Below, piece after piece: positions 18,960-29,241 of a DNA stretch of 64,000 bases. Position 1 is the stretch's first letter, and each line of letters starts with the position of its first letter. The translations under genes and the position numbers were made by a program. Where the stretch lies: the NCBI RefSeq assembly GCF_963678635.1, contig NC_087070.1, positions 19,005,318 through 19,069,317 on the forward strand, written 5' to 3'. Under the pieces are notes generated by a model. That model searched no databases, was not told where the DNA came from, and saw only the letters and a program-made list of their open reading frames with translations. Origin of the DNA: Symsagittifera roscoffensis. Lineage: Eukaryota > Xenacoelomorpha > Acoela > Convolutidae.

Positions 18960-19340
18960 AAGGAGGGTTGTTAAGAGGCTTAAGTCACTCCGGAGGGTTA
19001 CTCCGGAGGGTTGTTAAGACACTTAGCTTACTTCGGAGGGTTACCTCGGAGGGTACCTTAGCCACCCAAGTGAGTTCGGAGGGTTCTTCTTCTTTCACTA
19101 AGGAGGGTCCCTAATAGGCTTAATATGCTCCGGAGGGTTACCTCGGAGGGTTCTTCCAAAATTTTCAAATTTTTGAACCTCACTTAGAAGGGCCTTCCAC
19201 TAGCTTCAGAAAGCGTCAAAACAAGCTAAACGTTTTATGGGGGTTGTTTTAACTTCTTCGGAGGGTCTCGTGGAAAATTTCCACTAAGGAGGGTTGCTAC
19301 GGGGCTTAAGTCACTCCGGAGGGTTACTCCGGAGGGTTCC
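18960..19340. repeat. 43-base-period array of GGAGGGTT boxes
   Basis: GGAGGGT(T/A/C) starts at 18962, 18992, 19005, 19035, 19048, 19078, 19102, 19132, 19145, 19260, 19288, 19318 and 19331, all on the plus strand. Spacing alternates 30 and 13 bases, a 43-base unit with two boxes. The 13-base step reads GGAGGGTT-ACYYC. The segment at 18959-19012 recurs almost unchanged at 19285-19338. It looks like a decaying minisatellite with a conserved box; function unknown. Confidence 0.85.
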
Positions 19341-19474
19341 CCAAAAATCAGGAAAACGGGTTATTCTACCGCGGTAAAATTCCCGAAAGTGGTCTGCCTG
19401 ACTTAAAACCAGGTTGGCTGACACGGTCAACCTCCCCAGTTGGATAAAAAGGTGTTTTTATAAACTTTTCTGCC

Positions 19475-19510
19475 GTTCGGAGGGTTCCCTGTGATTTGGA
19501 CCCTCCGAAC
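19475..19510. repeat. Inverted repeat built on the GGAGGGT box
   Basis: GTTCGGAGGGT at 19475 faces its reverse complement ACCCTCCGAAC ending at 19510, with a spacer of roughly 14 bases. It is the only place in the array where the box appears in both orientations as a hairpin. Confidence 0.7.
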
Positions 19511-21889
19511 CAACAAATTCTAATAAAAATTTTCTTTTCCGAGATTATCAACCCAAAAGCTGTTGCGGTCCGGAAAATTGGTTATAAACGTCGACTTATG
19601 GTGCCAAAAATATCCCGATCGGTTTGCTAGTCTTTGAGAAATCGCCAAAAACGCGTTCGTCAAAATTGCCTTTTTCCACCACCTATATAGGTTCTGAAAA
19701 ACTTTTTTTCGCAATTCTCAGTGAAAAAGCCCAAAAATAACTGGAACGAGCGTAGTAGCCCTGAGCAGCACTGGAATAATGCAAAAAACCGGACCAAAAT
19801 TTGTTTGGAAACAAAAATTTTGCCAATAACTATCAAATTTGGATTCCTTCCTTTTCCAATCCCTAAGTCGTTAGCTCTATCCACGGAGCTAATCGGTGGG
19901 TTACTCAAAAATTTTTCTGGCAGCCGGGCACGTTATGCTAGCACGCTCCTTACGCAAAAATTTTTACTGCTCTAACTCTAAAAATTCAAAAACGCGATCA
20001 CCAAAACCGATTGACAAAATTCAGAAAATTATCAAAATTTTGATCGAAAAATTTCAGTTTTTTCTAACTTCTACTGAGTCCTTTCTCCCGCAATTTATTT
20101 AGTCAAGAGGATCCAACTAAGTAACAACTCCCTATATAAAAGCTTCTTGCTGTTCGGAAAAGCTCGGATGTCCAAAATTTTGTGGTCTATAGTTGGTCGA
20201 AAATCAGTAATTTTCGACAAATTATGGGTGTTTCTTGGGTCTAAATAGGAGACAAGTAAAATATAATAAGGATAAAAATCTATTAGTAGTCGTTAATGAA
20301 TAATAATATACCCTCCTTTGCACCAAAATACCCTTAACCCGGAAAATTGTGATCGATGGAGGGTACAATCGGATCGCGCCAATCTTGCCCCCCACCACTT
20401 GAAACTTAATGAAATAGTACCCGAACGATACTAAAATTGTTCCAACGATACCCAGCAGTCGTTGTGGATGTTGACCCTGATGTCCCTGTTGAGTGTGGAA
20501 GACGTCGATCAGCTTGCCACTTTACCCTCCGGTCGCCGGCAAAATCACCATTAACATGCTTAAACACTCAAATTACACTCGAGGGAGGGTACCCAACCCT
20601 TCACCAAAACACACAATCTTTCTATCAGAAATGATATAAATCAATCTGAAACAACAACAAATAGGAAGGTCAGATCACATCTCGTCCAGAAAAAATATAT
20701 AAACTGTACTTTTATGTTTTTTACTGTTTTTGGTCTTTTTTGGATTTTTTACTGTTTTTTATACTTTTTTTGTTTTCAAATAAATTGGTTTTTGGCTTTC
20801 TCTTGGTTATACACTATTTCTGTTTGGTTTTACGCTTTCTCTTTATTTTTTTTGGTCCCGGGACCTCGGAACAAGCGGGCTCATGACTTCCCACCTAACC
20901 CTCCAAACCCGGAATTTTCGGTCTTAACTAAGTAAAAAAGCTAAACAGCAGTAGGCGGAGGGTACGCACCCTCCCCCTAGTACAATAAAGGTCCTTGAGG
21001 CCTCTAGCTAGGGCTTACACCCAGAGCGGAGGGTTCGGCGCTGAAACGCTTGCTGATCATGATGGTCTGATGCCTTCGACAGGCCCACCCAGGAGCGCCA
21101 TAAAAACGTCTATTTAACATTCGCCCAAATACTGCACAGCGACGGAGCGTAGACAAAGTACCTATTAACGAGCGTCAGTTACCTTCATTCTACTCGTTTT
21201 CCACCGTCTCGACTTAGCCAGTTGATTTTCTGGTCTGTCTAGAGCTAAGTAAAAAGTTACTATTTTTAGGCCATCAGTCAAACGACTTTTGATCAGCTTT
21301 CGTTTACATGCGAACACAAGCACATAGCTGAGTCTCGGATCCTCAGACTACGTGATTGCTATTAAAACGAACATCCTTTTTTATTATGTTTTTGTGTGAC
21401 AGTTCTATGAAGCTTCCTTTTCCACTAATTTCTACTGCTAAGGATCTTATCGTGTGTTATTGCCACGATAAGAGGCTTCGTATTTCTCGTATTCTCGTGC
21501 GACTGTTTTCCACTATATTTGTCGTTGTTCTGTTTTTTTCGTTCTTTTCCGTCAAAATTGCCGTCTCTTTGTATTTCTCAGAAATACTTGCCCGTCAATC
21601 GAAATTTTAAAAAATTTAAACTTCCGGAATATTTAGACCCTCCTTCGCAGCACTTTTTTGTTACTAAGGCCTTTAGTCACCTTTTTCTGTGTCGCCGAAA
21701 AGTTGTACTGTGCCAATCTGACAGAATGGCACAAACACGCAACTCGACACGAGAAAATATAACATAAAAGTGTTACATAGATAGTTAATTATAGAAGGGC
21801 CCTTCCGTTTAGGTACGGTCATGCACAAGCTGGATAGGGCCTCATACCAGCGTTGTACAAATACATCAAAAAACAATATTGCAGGATCG
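19511..21889. other. Noncoding AT-rich stretch with scattered GGAGGGT words
   Basis: No supported gene. Contains T-rich tracts (20700-20860), long A/T runs, and nine further GGAGGGT words on both strands near 20309, 20358, 20523, 20584, 20898, 20957, 20967, 21028 and 21648. Short frames are open but have no homology I recognise or composition bias toward coding. Confidence 0.6.
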
Positions 21890-22005
21890 TACACGATATC
21901 AACAATGCGCTGACAGTATTCACGACGAGGAAAATAAAACTTGTATGCCCTCTCTAAAATCCTCCTTTTCTAATGAACTGAAATCAAAAGTGGTGTATTG
22001 AGAAT
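21890..22005 (+). mobile_element. Penelope-like element fragment, inverted
   Basis: About 110 bases match, on the plus strand, the sequence just upstream of the GIY-YIG motif in the Penelope-like copies (compare 28645-28755 and the reverse strand of 22630-22735). It lies head to head with copy 1 downstream. Too short to encode a domain. Confidence 0.7.
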
Positions 22006-22059
22006 GAGTTAATATTGTAAATTGAAACAAACATTTTTGCACATTTTCGTGCATCTTCA

Positions 22060-22344
22060 GGTTTTAAAAGTTCTAAACTATCTGTACAAAATGATCGAAG
22101 ATCATAAAAATGTCATACACAACATTATTCCAAAATTTTAAAAGTTCAACCAATCAAAACTCAACAAATTTTACTGAAATTATGTAACAAGTATTATGTA
22201 ACAATTTTTGAACATTTTTTCACAAATTGCTGAGAGTTTTCACCTGTTTTTGTTTTTACAATTTCGTTTTTTTGCTAATTTTCATGCTAACATGTAAGTT
22301 ATTTCAAAATTTTTTGTTTTAGCCAGAAATTTTCGATTCTGGAA
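22060..22344 (-). repeat. Penelope-like 3' tail / pseudo-LTR, copy 1
   Basis: AT-rich, about 280 bases, matching 25870-26180 and 26190-26375 on the same strand and 28990-29165 on the opposite strand. It begins just after the stop of the endonuclease frame. A small hairpin TGCAC-loop-GTGCA next to CTGAAGA (minus strand) lies just beyond it at 22038-22060. Confidence 0.75.
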
Positions 22345-22950
22345 CTAGAGCCTTAGTGTCAGCTCCCTACTTCTAATTTCGTTGCGCGTGTTAATTGCCG
22401 GTCTCTCTTTCGTAATGTGCAGCGCCTCAAATGTAATTAACTTGATGCTGCTGGACGCCAGGTCGATTGTTTTCCATTTCAACTCCGACTTACCACCCTC
22501 ACTACCACACTGCCTTATATGCTGTCCAACTGGGGTATCTTCTTTTCGGTGTTCCTCAATCCTTGTGGTGAGATGCCGGACCGTCTGGCCAACATAGATG
22601 GATTTGCACCCACAACAATCAAGTCTGTACACCAATTTTGATTTCAGTTCACTGGAAAAGGAGGATTTTAGAGAGGGCATACAAGTTTTCATTTTCATCG
22701 TCGTGAAAAATATAAGCGCATTGGTGATATCGCGCACTTTTTTTGTTAATGTCTGACTGTGATTCCCCTTATATTGGACCATCAAGATGGGTGGTGAATC
22801 ACTGCTATAATCACAGGGCTTCTTTTTCTCAGCCAAGTTCTTTTTGTTTTTGCGCTCCCTGATGATCTTTTCAAGGGCATGGGATGCAACCCGCGACGAC
22901 CAACTTTCCGGATAATGGTTCTCCAACCACTGCTCACGGTTGATTTTCAT
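22345..22950 (-). pseudogene. GIY-YIG endonuclease domain, Penelope-like copy 1
   Basis: 201 codons. The C-terminal 110 residues carry VYRLDCCGCKSIYVGQT, then VRHLTTRIEEHRKED and the helix region to the end, the Penelope-type GIY-YIG nuclease with its Cys-rich CCGCK insertion. This nuclease nicks the target so that RT can prime. The N-terminal part is basic (EKIIRERKNKKNLAEKKK). It is split from the RT frame by a frameshift and a stop near 22965-23090. Confidence 0.88.
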
Positions 22951-23088
22951 AGCTTTATCATATTCTTCTCATGTTGACGTACTGCGGAAAACCCGGTTAA
23001 CAGTTCCTTCAATTACGCTTCTCTTGTACTGAAAAGGGCGCAGCTTCTTAAAATTTAGTATGGTACCTGAATCTGTTGGTTTTTAATA

Positions 23089-23607
23089 TCACCCACAGCT
23101 AATTCTCCTGCTTTTGTCAATACTTATTTCTAAATCCAAAAACGCCAATTTTCCCTTTGTGTTTGGTGTCTCTATTGTGAACTGTAAATTTGGATGTAGT
23201 AAGTTTGCATCACGTAGCACTTTTTCAGGATCAACCTTCACTGTTCTCACTATATCGTCAACGTAACGGAGAAATAACTCAGCTTGCTGCACTGACCTGT
23301 TTTTCTCTCTTATTGCGATGCATTTACTACAGTACCAGTCGGTTTCACTTATATGTCGATACTCATCATCTGATTTATCACCGCATTTTACAGGAAACCA
23401 GTTCAAACAGCATACACATTCTAAACCTTTTGACCTGTACGTGACTTTCTTATTGCATTCGGGACATATTCCATTAAGATCTTTCTTGGGCAAAAACATT
23501 TTAGGAATATCCCTCGAGAGTGCAGTTTCGTACTGCTTCAGCCAAAGATTCGCTAAACAACCGCAAGAGATGCCCCCATTGCCAAACCATCTTTCTGAAC
23601 GTACCAT
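23089..23607 (-). pseudogene. RT motif C region with inserted PHD-like zinc finger, Penelope-like copy 1
   Basis: Starts in the motif B tail (LANLWLKQYE), then a Cys-rich insertion at 23320-23466, then motif C LRYVDDIV (23254-23265), then the conserved KGKLAFLDLEIS. The insertion reads C-x2-C-x12-C-x2-C, W-F-P-V-K-C, E-Y, and W-Y-C-x2-C, the ligand pattern of a PHD finger except that the usual His before the fifth Cys is Pro. In other Penelope-like RTs motif B and C are about 30 residues apart; here the gap is about 95. The same insertion is in copy 2 (27330-27500). Confidence 0.8.
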
Positions 23608-24005
23608 GTTTCATTGCACTTGAAATGGACTTGACTAACTGCCATGTTCAACAATCTCTTCATGGTCTTCCTAGCAATCGATGGTGGTTCATCTTGCTCA
23701 TACAGTTTTCTCAGAGCTATGTCTATTACTTCTTTCAGTGGAACGTTTGTATACAAACTCTTCACAGCTAGAGATATCAAACATTCATTGGGCTCAAGAT
23801 TACTGCTCTCTAAGATTTCTCTCGCATCTAGTGAATTGATTTCGATGTTTGCGCCCTCAATTTTTTCGAAAAATTTTGCAAAAACCTTGTTCAAGTTATA
23901 ATAAGAGCTACCGGGCAAGGAGAGGACCGGTCTTAATGGGGTATTCACTTTATTCACTTTCGCCAACCCATAAAGCCTGGCGGGCTGCCCCCCAGTAGAC
24001 CTCAT
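23553..24005 (-). pseudogene. RT motifs 2a to B, Penelope-like copy 1
   Basis: Contains ARLYGLAKVNKVNTPLRPV, SSYYNLNK, motif A SLAVKSLYTNVPL and motif B start MGASLAVV. Motif A should have Asp (SLDVKSLYTN, as in copy 2); here it is Ala, which would abolish RT activity. A frameshift at about 23555 joins it to the next frame, LANLW. It is the catalytic palm of the RT. Confidence 0.88.
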
Positions 24006-24025
24006 CCTTGTGTAGAGACTCTCAC

Positions 24026-25014
24026 TTATTTCGTCTTTTTCCCCATAGCCAACAACTCCTTATTGAGGTCTCTTTCTATCTTCAAAACAATTGCATCACT
24101 TGTTCCTTTACTCTTGCTGAATTGATTTGAATCTAATGTATACGACAACTTGCTCTCGTATGTGTCCTTCCTCATTACACAAAAACCCACGCCTTTGTCA
24201 TACGGTACAGCAACTAATCCATTACTCTTCAGATACTTTCGGGCCTTCTCCACGCCTTTGTCAGATGGTGTTTGTTTCACCATTTTAGCATAGGCTTTTG
24301 CCACAGCTTCGATCTCACAAAGGGTTTCCCCGGGGACTTTACGATTTTTGAGATTCGATAGAAATATGTCAATGTCGGCGAGAAAGTATGTCTCATTAAA
24401 TTTATACCTGACTGGATGTTTAGACCCTGATGCCAACACTTGTTGTACCAATTTGGTAATTCCACATCATCAAGTGCTCTTACCGAACCCTCACCTTGCT
24501 TCCCTAGAGGTTGGTCTTGCTTTTCTGATAGTTTCATTAGCTTTTTCTGATGAGTTTCTTTGACTGTTGTTGTTTGTCTTTGTCCCCTAAGACTTAGATA
24601 TTTAATTACCGAATGGCCAAAACAATTTAATGGCCAAAACTTCGCATCTACACCACTCTGTACTGCGCCTCTGGTCCTTTCTAGTTTGACTTGAACGTTT
24701 TTCTCATCTGTCCTTGCCTTGTTTATCTCCGTTCTTAGAAGTTTTGTCTGAAAACTGTGTACCACTTGGTTCGAAAACACCCCATTTTCCGGTACCCTGA
24801 ACCTCAAAAAATCAGGTATAATGTCGTTTTCTAGACAAACTCTCAAAAATTTAACACGCTGGTGACAGTTGATATATTTAACATATATGGACGCATAATC
24901 AAGGACTAAATTCCAAATGAGCTTGTTTTTAAAGTCCAAATCAAAATTGGAGGTGGGAGTATAATTGTGCTCATTGGTTTGCAGTCCACGAGGAATTAAC
25001 CTCACGTGATACAA
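24026..25014 (-). pseudogene. RT N-terminal region, Penelope-like copy 1
   Basis: Two overlapping frames (24277-25014 and 24026-24451) make one stretch. It contains CLENDIIPDFLRFRVPENGVF near the N-terminus, typical of the leader of Penelope-like RTs, then ALDDVELPNW, GETLCEIEAVAKAYAK, the VAVPYDKGVGFCV motif 1, and KIERDLNKEL. The break is a frameshift around 24440. Confidence 0.75.
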
Positions 25015-25035
25015 AGCAACACAAATAACACAAGT

Positions 25036-25728
25036 TTAACTCACCCTCTCCGTTGAAGCCTCCTCGTCATTCGGACCAACAGTTTCCTCGCTTCTGTTGA
25101 CCAGTCTTCTTTTCTCCGCCCTCCTTCTTGATTGAGATTTCTTTTTCGTGTTTGAACGAAGCTTGTACAAAAAAGCTGGCAGGTTGTCTTGGTGTTCGAA
25201 CACAATCCGCAAAGCCTTTATCTCCAGCTGGACGGCCTGGTGCAGTGCCTGATATTCGTTGACCAGCTCCGTTCTTCTCTTCCTCTTTGAAATGAGACAC
25301 TTCGTAATCGGAATGACAAGTATACCCGAGCTGATCAGCTGCTTCTTGATGTCCGGTGTACCGTTTCTCTGACAGTATACAATTGCGCTGATATTTGTCA
25401 ATGTCTTCAGGTTTTCTGTCAATTCCTCTGCAGTGCAAGCTCTATAATTGTTTGTGCGGTGGCTGTTGATAGAATTGTTGATGATGTCGTGCCACACAAC
25501 CACTTGACGTTTTTCTGCTAGAAATGCCCTGCAGAGTAGGTTTGCGAGGTTCTTCTGTGGGTTCGTGGTGTTCGGGTTCAAATAAAGTCCCGGAACAGCC
25601 AAAATTTTGGGCAGAAAACGTTCTTTTTCCGGGTTGCTAAGATGTTCCAGGCTGTGGTAGAGTGAGCTAGCCGCTACAATGCAGAGCATTTCAATTCTAA
25701 CATGGTAAAATATCAAAAGACGTTTCAA
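25036..25728 (-). pseudogene. Penelope-like N-terminal ORF of unknown function, copy 1
   Basis: 230 codons ending 20 bases before the RT leader, in another frame. The first 160 residues form a compact alpha/beta-like domain: strand MLCIVAASSLYHSL, QVVVWHDIINNS, AIVYCQRNGTPDIKKQL and ILVIPITKCL. The last 70 residues are basic and coiled (EIKALRIVFEHQ ... SRRRAEKRR), suiting RNA binding. A distant SGNH-like arrangement (AASSL as block I, WHDIINN as block III) is possible but weak. Not seen in copy 2, whose 5' end is truncated. Confidence 0.55.
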
Positions 25729-25864
25729 CTAAAAGAATTTCTCCTCTAAAGCGAGGGAGAGAAAAAAATTTTAAATTACGTCTTCTTGTAGGAGAGACTG
25801 TAATTGAGAATTGGCTCAACGCCGTAGGGTATCAAAATTTTACAGCTAAATATTTTGAGAATGA

Positions 25865-26385
25865 GTGCATCTTCAGGATTTAAAAGTTCTACACTATCTG
25901 TACTAAATGATCGAAGATCATGAAAAGTGTCATACAAAGCATTATTCCAAAATTTTAAAAAATCAACCAATCAAAACTCTACAAATTTTACTGAAATTAT
26001 GTAACAACTATTATGTAACAATTTTAAACGTTTTGTCACAAATTTCTGAAAGTTTTCACCTGTTTTGTTTTTACAATTTCTTTTTGTCGCTAATTTTCAT
26101 GCTAACATGTAAGTTATTTCAAAATTTTTTGTTTTGGCCAGAATTTGTCGATTCTGGAACTATAGCCTTAGTTCCAGAATAGCTACAAATTTTACTGAAA
26201 TTATGTAACAACTATTATGTAACAACTTTAAACATTTTGTCACAAATTTCTGAGAGTTTTCACCTTTTTCGTTTTTAAAATTTCGTCTTGTCGCTAATTA
26301 TCATGCTAACATGTAAGTTATTTCAACATTTTTTGTTTTAGCCAGAATTTTTCGATTCTGGAACTATAGCCTTAGTGGCAGCTCC
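25865..26385 (-). repeat. Tandem Penelope-like tail repeats (pseudo-LTR)
   Basis: 25985-26180 and 26190-26375 are direct repeats of about 190 bases (…AATTTTACTGAAATTATG… to the GGAACTATAGCC end), joined by the short sequence TTAGTTCCAGAATAG. The first belongs to the 5' side of copy 1 and the second to the 3' side of copy 2, so the two Penelope-like copies are head to tail. Confidence 0.75.
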
Positions 26386-27037
26386 TTACTTCTAAACTCA
26401 TCGCGCGTGTTAATTGCCGGTCTCTCTTTCCTAATGTGCAGCGCCTCAAATGTAAGAAACTTGACGCTGCTGGACGCCTGGTCGATTATTTTCCATTCAA
26501 ACTCCGACTTACCACTCTCATTACCACACTACCTTATATGCTGTCCAACTGGGGTATCCTCTTTTCGGTGTTCTTCAATCCTAGTGGTGAGATGTCGGAC
26601 CGTTTGGCCCACATAGATGGATTTTCACCCACAATATTCAAGTCTGTACACTACTTTTGATTTCAGTTCACTGGAAAAGAAGGATTTTGAAGAGGGCATA
26701 CATGTTTTCATTTTCCTCGTTGTGAATATTATAAGCGCATTGGTGATATCGCGCACTTTTTTTGCTAATGTCTGACTGTGATTCCCCCTATATTGGAGAC
26801 CATCAAGATGGGTGGTGAATCACTGCTATAATCACAGGGCTTCTTTTTCTCAGCCAAGTTCTTTTTGTTTTTGCACTCCCTGATGATCTTTTCAAGGGCA
26901 TGGGATGCAACCCGTGACGACCAACCTTCCGGATATTGGTTCTCCCACCACTGCTCACGGTTGATTTTCATAGCTTTATCATATTCTTCCCATGTTGACG
27001 TACTGCGGAAAACCCGGTGAACAGTTCCTTCAATCAC
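26386..27037 (-). pseudogene. GIY-YIG endonuclease, Penelope-like copy 2
   Basis: The N-terminal half is in the frame 26765-27037 (INREQWWENQYPEGW ... NLAEKKKPC). The nuclease part is in other frames and contains KSIYVGQTVRHLTTRIEEH preceded by a TGA where copy 1 has Cys. Decayed relative of the copy 1 nuclease. Confidence 0.75.
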
Positions 27038-27775
27038 GCTTCTCTTGTACTGAATGGGGGCGTACTCTAAATTTTACTATGGTACCTGTATCTGTTGGTT
27101 TTTGATACCACCCACAGCTAATTCTCCTGCTTTTTCCAATACTTATTTCTAAATCCAAAAACGCCAGTTTTCCGTTTGCGTTGGGTGTCTCTATTGTGAA
27201 CTGTAATATTGGATGTAGTGAGTTTGCAGCCCGTAGCACTTTTTCAGGATCACCCTTCACTGTTCTCACTATATCGTCAACGCAACGGAGAAATAACTTA
27301 GCTTGCTGCACTGACTTGTTTTTTTTTTCTTATTGCGATGCATTTACTACAGTACCAGACGGTTTCACTTATATTTCGATACTCATCATCTGATATATCG
27401 CCGCATTTTACAGGAAACCAGTTCAAACAGCATTCACAGTCTACATTTTTTGACCTGTACGTGACTTTCTTATTGCGTTCGGGACATATTCCGTTAAGAT
27501 CTTTCTCGGGCAAAAACATTTCGGGAATATCCCTCGATAGTGCAGTTTCGTACTGCTTCAGCCAAAGATTCGCTAAAACAACCGCAAGAGATGCCCCATT
27601 GCCAAATCATCTTTCTAAACGTACCATGACTAACTGCCATGTTCAACAATCTCTTCATGGTCTTCCTAGCAACTGATGGTGGTTCATCTTGCTCATACAG
27701 TCTTCTCAGAGCTATGTCTTTTACTTCTTTCAGTGGAACGTTTGTATACAAACTCTTCACATCTAGAGATATCAA
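27030..27775 (-). pseudogene. RT palm with inserted PHD-like finger, Penelope-like copy 2
   Basis: Motif A is intact here (LDVKSLYTNVPL), motif C reads LRCVDDIV (Tyr to Cys). Between them is the same Cys-rich insertion as in copy 1: CCLNWFPVKC, then EYRNIS and WYCSKC, though its second Cys is Arg (CPERN). The same Pro in place of the PHD His is present. A frameshift near 27590 splits motif B. Confidence 0.8.
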
Positions 27776-27822
27776 ACTTTCATTGGGCTCAAGATTAGTG
27801 CTCTCTAAGATTTCTCTCGCAT

Positions 27823-28350
27823 CTAGTGACTTGGTTTCGATGTTTGCGCCCTCAATTTTCTCGAAAATTTTGCAAGAATCTTGTTCAAGTTATAATATGA
27901 GCTACCGGGCAAGGAGAGGACCGGTCTTAACGGGGTATTCATTTTATGCATTATAGCCAACGCATAAAGCCTGGCGGGCTGCCCCCCAGTAGACCTCAAC
28001 CTTGTGTAGAGACTCTCACTTATTTCGTCTTTTTTCCTCATAGCCAACAACACCTTATTGATGTCTCTTTCTATCTTCAAAACAATTACATCACTTGTTC
28101 CTTTACTCTTGCGGAATTGATTTGAATCTAATGTATCAGACAACTTGTTCTCGTATATGTTCTTCGTCATTACACAAAAACCCACGCCTTTGTCATACGT
28201 TACAGCAACTAATCCATTACTCTTCAGATACTTTCGGGCCTTCTCCACGCCTTTGTCAGATGGTGTTTGTTTCACCCTTTTAGCATAAGCTTTTGCCACA
28301 GCTTCGATCTCACAAAGGGTTTCCCCGGGGACTTTACGATTTTTTGAGAT
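27823..28350 (-). pseudogene. RT N-terminal segment, Penelope-like copy 2
   Basis: Matches 23900-24400 of copy 1: KVPGETLCEIEAVAKAYAK, VAVTYDKGVGFCV, GGQPARLYALAIMHKMNTPLRPV, SSYYNLNKILAKF. It breaks off at about 28350 at the junction with the inverted copy 3. Confidence 0.8.
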
Positions 28351-29165
28351 CCGCTCGCATGATTGAAGGAACTTTTCACCGGGTTTTCCGCAGTACGTCA
28401 ACATGGGAAGAATATGATAAAGCTAAGAAAATCAACCGTGAGCAGTGGTTGGAGAACCAATATCCGGAAGGTTGGTCGTCGCGGGTTGCATCCCATGCCC
28501 TTGAAAAGATCATCAGGGAGTGCAAAAACAAAAAGAACTTGGCTGAGAAAAAGAAGCCCTGTGGTTATAGCAGTGATTCACCACCCATCTTGATGGTCCA
28601 TCATAGGGGGAATCACAGTCAGACATTAGCAAAAAAAGTGCGCGACATCACCAATGCGCTTAAAATATTCACGACGAGGAAAATGAAAAGATGTATGCCC
28701 TCTTTAAAATCCTCCTTTTCCAGTGAACTGAAATCAAAAGTAGTGTACAGACTTGAATGTTGTGGGTGCAAATCCATCTCTGTGGGCCAGACGGTCCGAC
28801 ATCTCACCACTAGGATTGAGGAACACCGAAAAGAGGATACACCAGTTGGAAAGCATATAAAGCAGTGTGGTAAGTCGGAGTTTAAATGGAAAAAAAATCG
28901 ACCAGGCGTCCAGCAGCATCAAGTTACTTCTCCTAGAGGCGCTGCACATTAGGAAAGCGAGACCGGCAATTAACACGCGCGACGATTTTAGAAGTAGGGA
29001 GCTGACATTAAGGCTATAGTTCCAGAAACGAAAAATTCTGGTTAAAAGAAAAAATTTTTGAACATGTTAGCATGAAAATTAGCGACACAACGAAATTTTG
29101 AAACTAAAAAGGTAAAAACTTTCCGAAATTTGTGACAAAATATTTAAAATTGTTGCATAATAGTT
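28351..29165 (+). mobile_element. Penelope-like endonuclease and tail, copy 3 (inverted)
   Basis: Plus-strand GIY-YIG segment beginning RMIEGTFHRVFRSTSTWEEYDK, with VYRLECCGCKSISVGQTVRHLTTRIEEH (Tyr of YVG changed to Ser), then the tail to about 29165. It forms a long inverted repeat with 26190-27037. The first 20 codons of the longer open frame that starts at 28293 are antisense to copy 2 RT and not part of it. Confidence 0.8.
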
Positions 29166-29241
29166 GTCATATTGCAGGAATTAAGTCAAGTCAGCATTTA
29201 ATGCATTGTCATTAAAGATATTCAATTCAACCGTTCCTCCT

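Larger units (their letters stand above)
22006..26185 (-). mobile_element. Penelope-like retroelement, copy 1
   Basis: Minus-strand element: N-terminal ORF (25728-25036), RT leader and RT (25014-23089), GIY-YIG endonuclease (22950-22345), and an AT-rich tail (22344-22060). A tail-like sequence is also present on the 5' side at 25865-26185, the pseudo-LTR arrangement usual for Penelope-like elements and generated by head-to-tail copies. Several frameshifts and a changed motif A residue make it inactive. Confidence 0.8.
26186..28350 (-). mobile_element. Penelope-like retroelement, copy 2 (5' truncated)
   Basis: Contains tail (26190-26385), endonuclease (26386-27037), RT with PHD-like finger (27030-27775) and RT N-part (27823-28350). 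It breaks off at about 28350, where a plus-strand copy begins. Relative to copy 1 it lacks the RT leader and the N-terminal ORF. Confidence 0.8.

Noticed and set aside
18960-19340. CRISPR-like array
   Set aside because: Repeat core is only 8 bases, spacers are related to each other, and the context is eukaryotic retroelements.
28293-28350. Start of the long plus-strand frame at 28293-28952 as a gene start
   Set aside because: The first 20 codons are antisense to the RT of Penelope-like copy 2; the real Penelope-like sequence begins after the inverted junction at about 28350.
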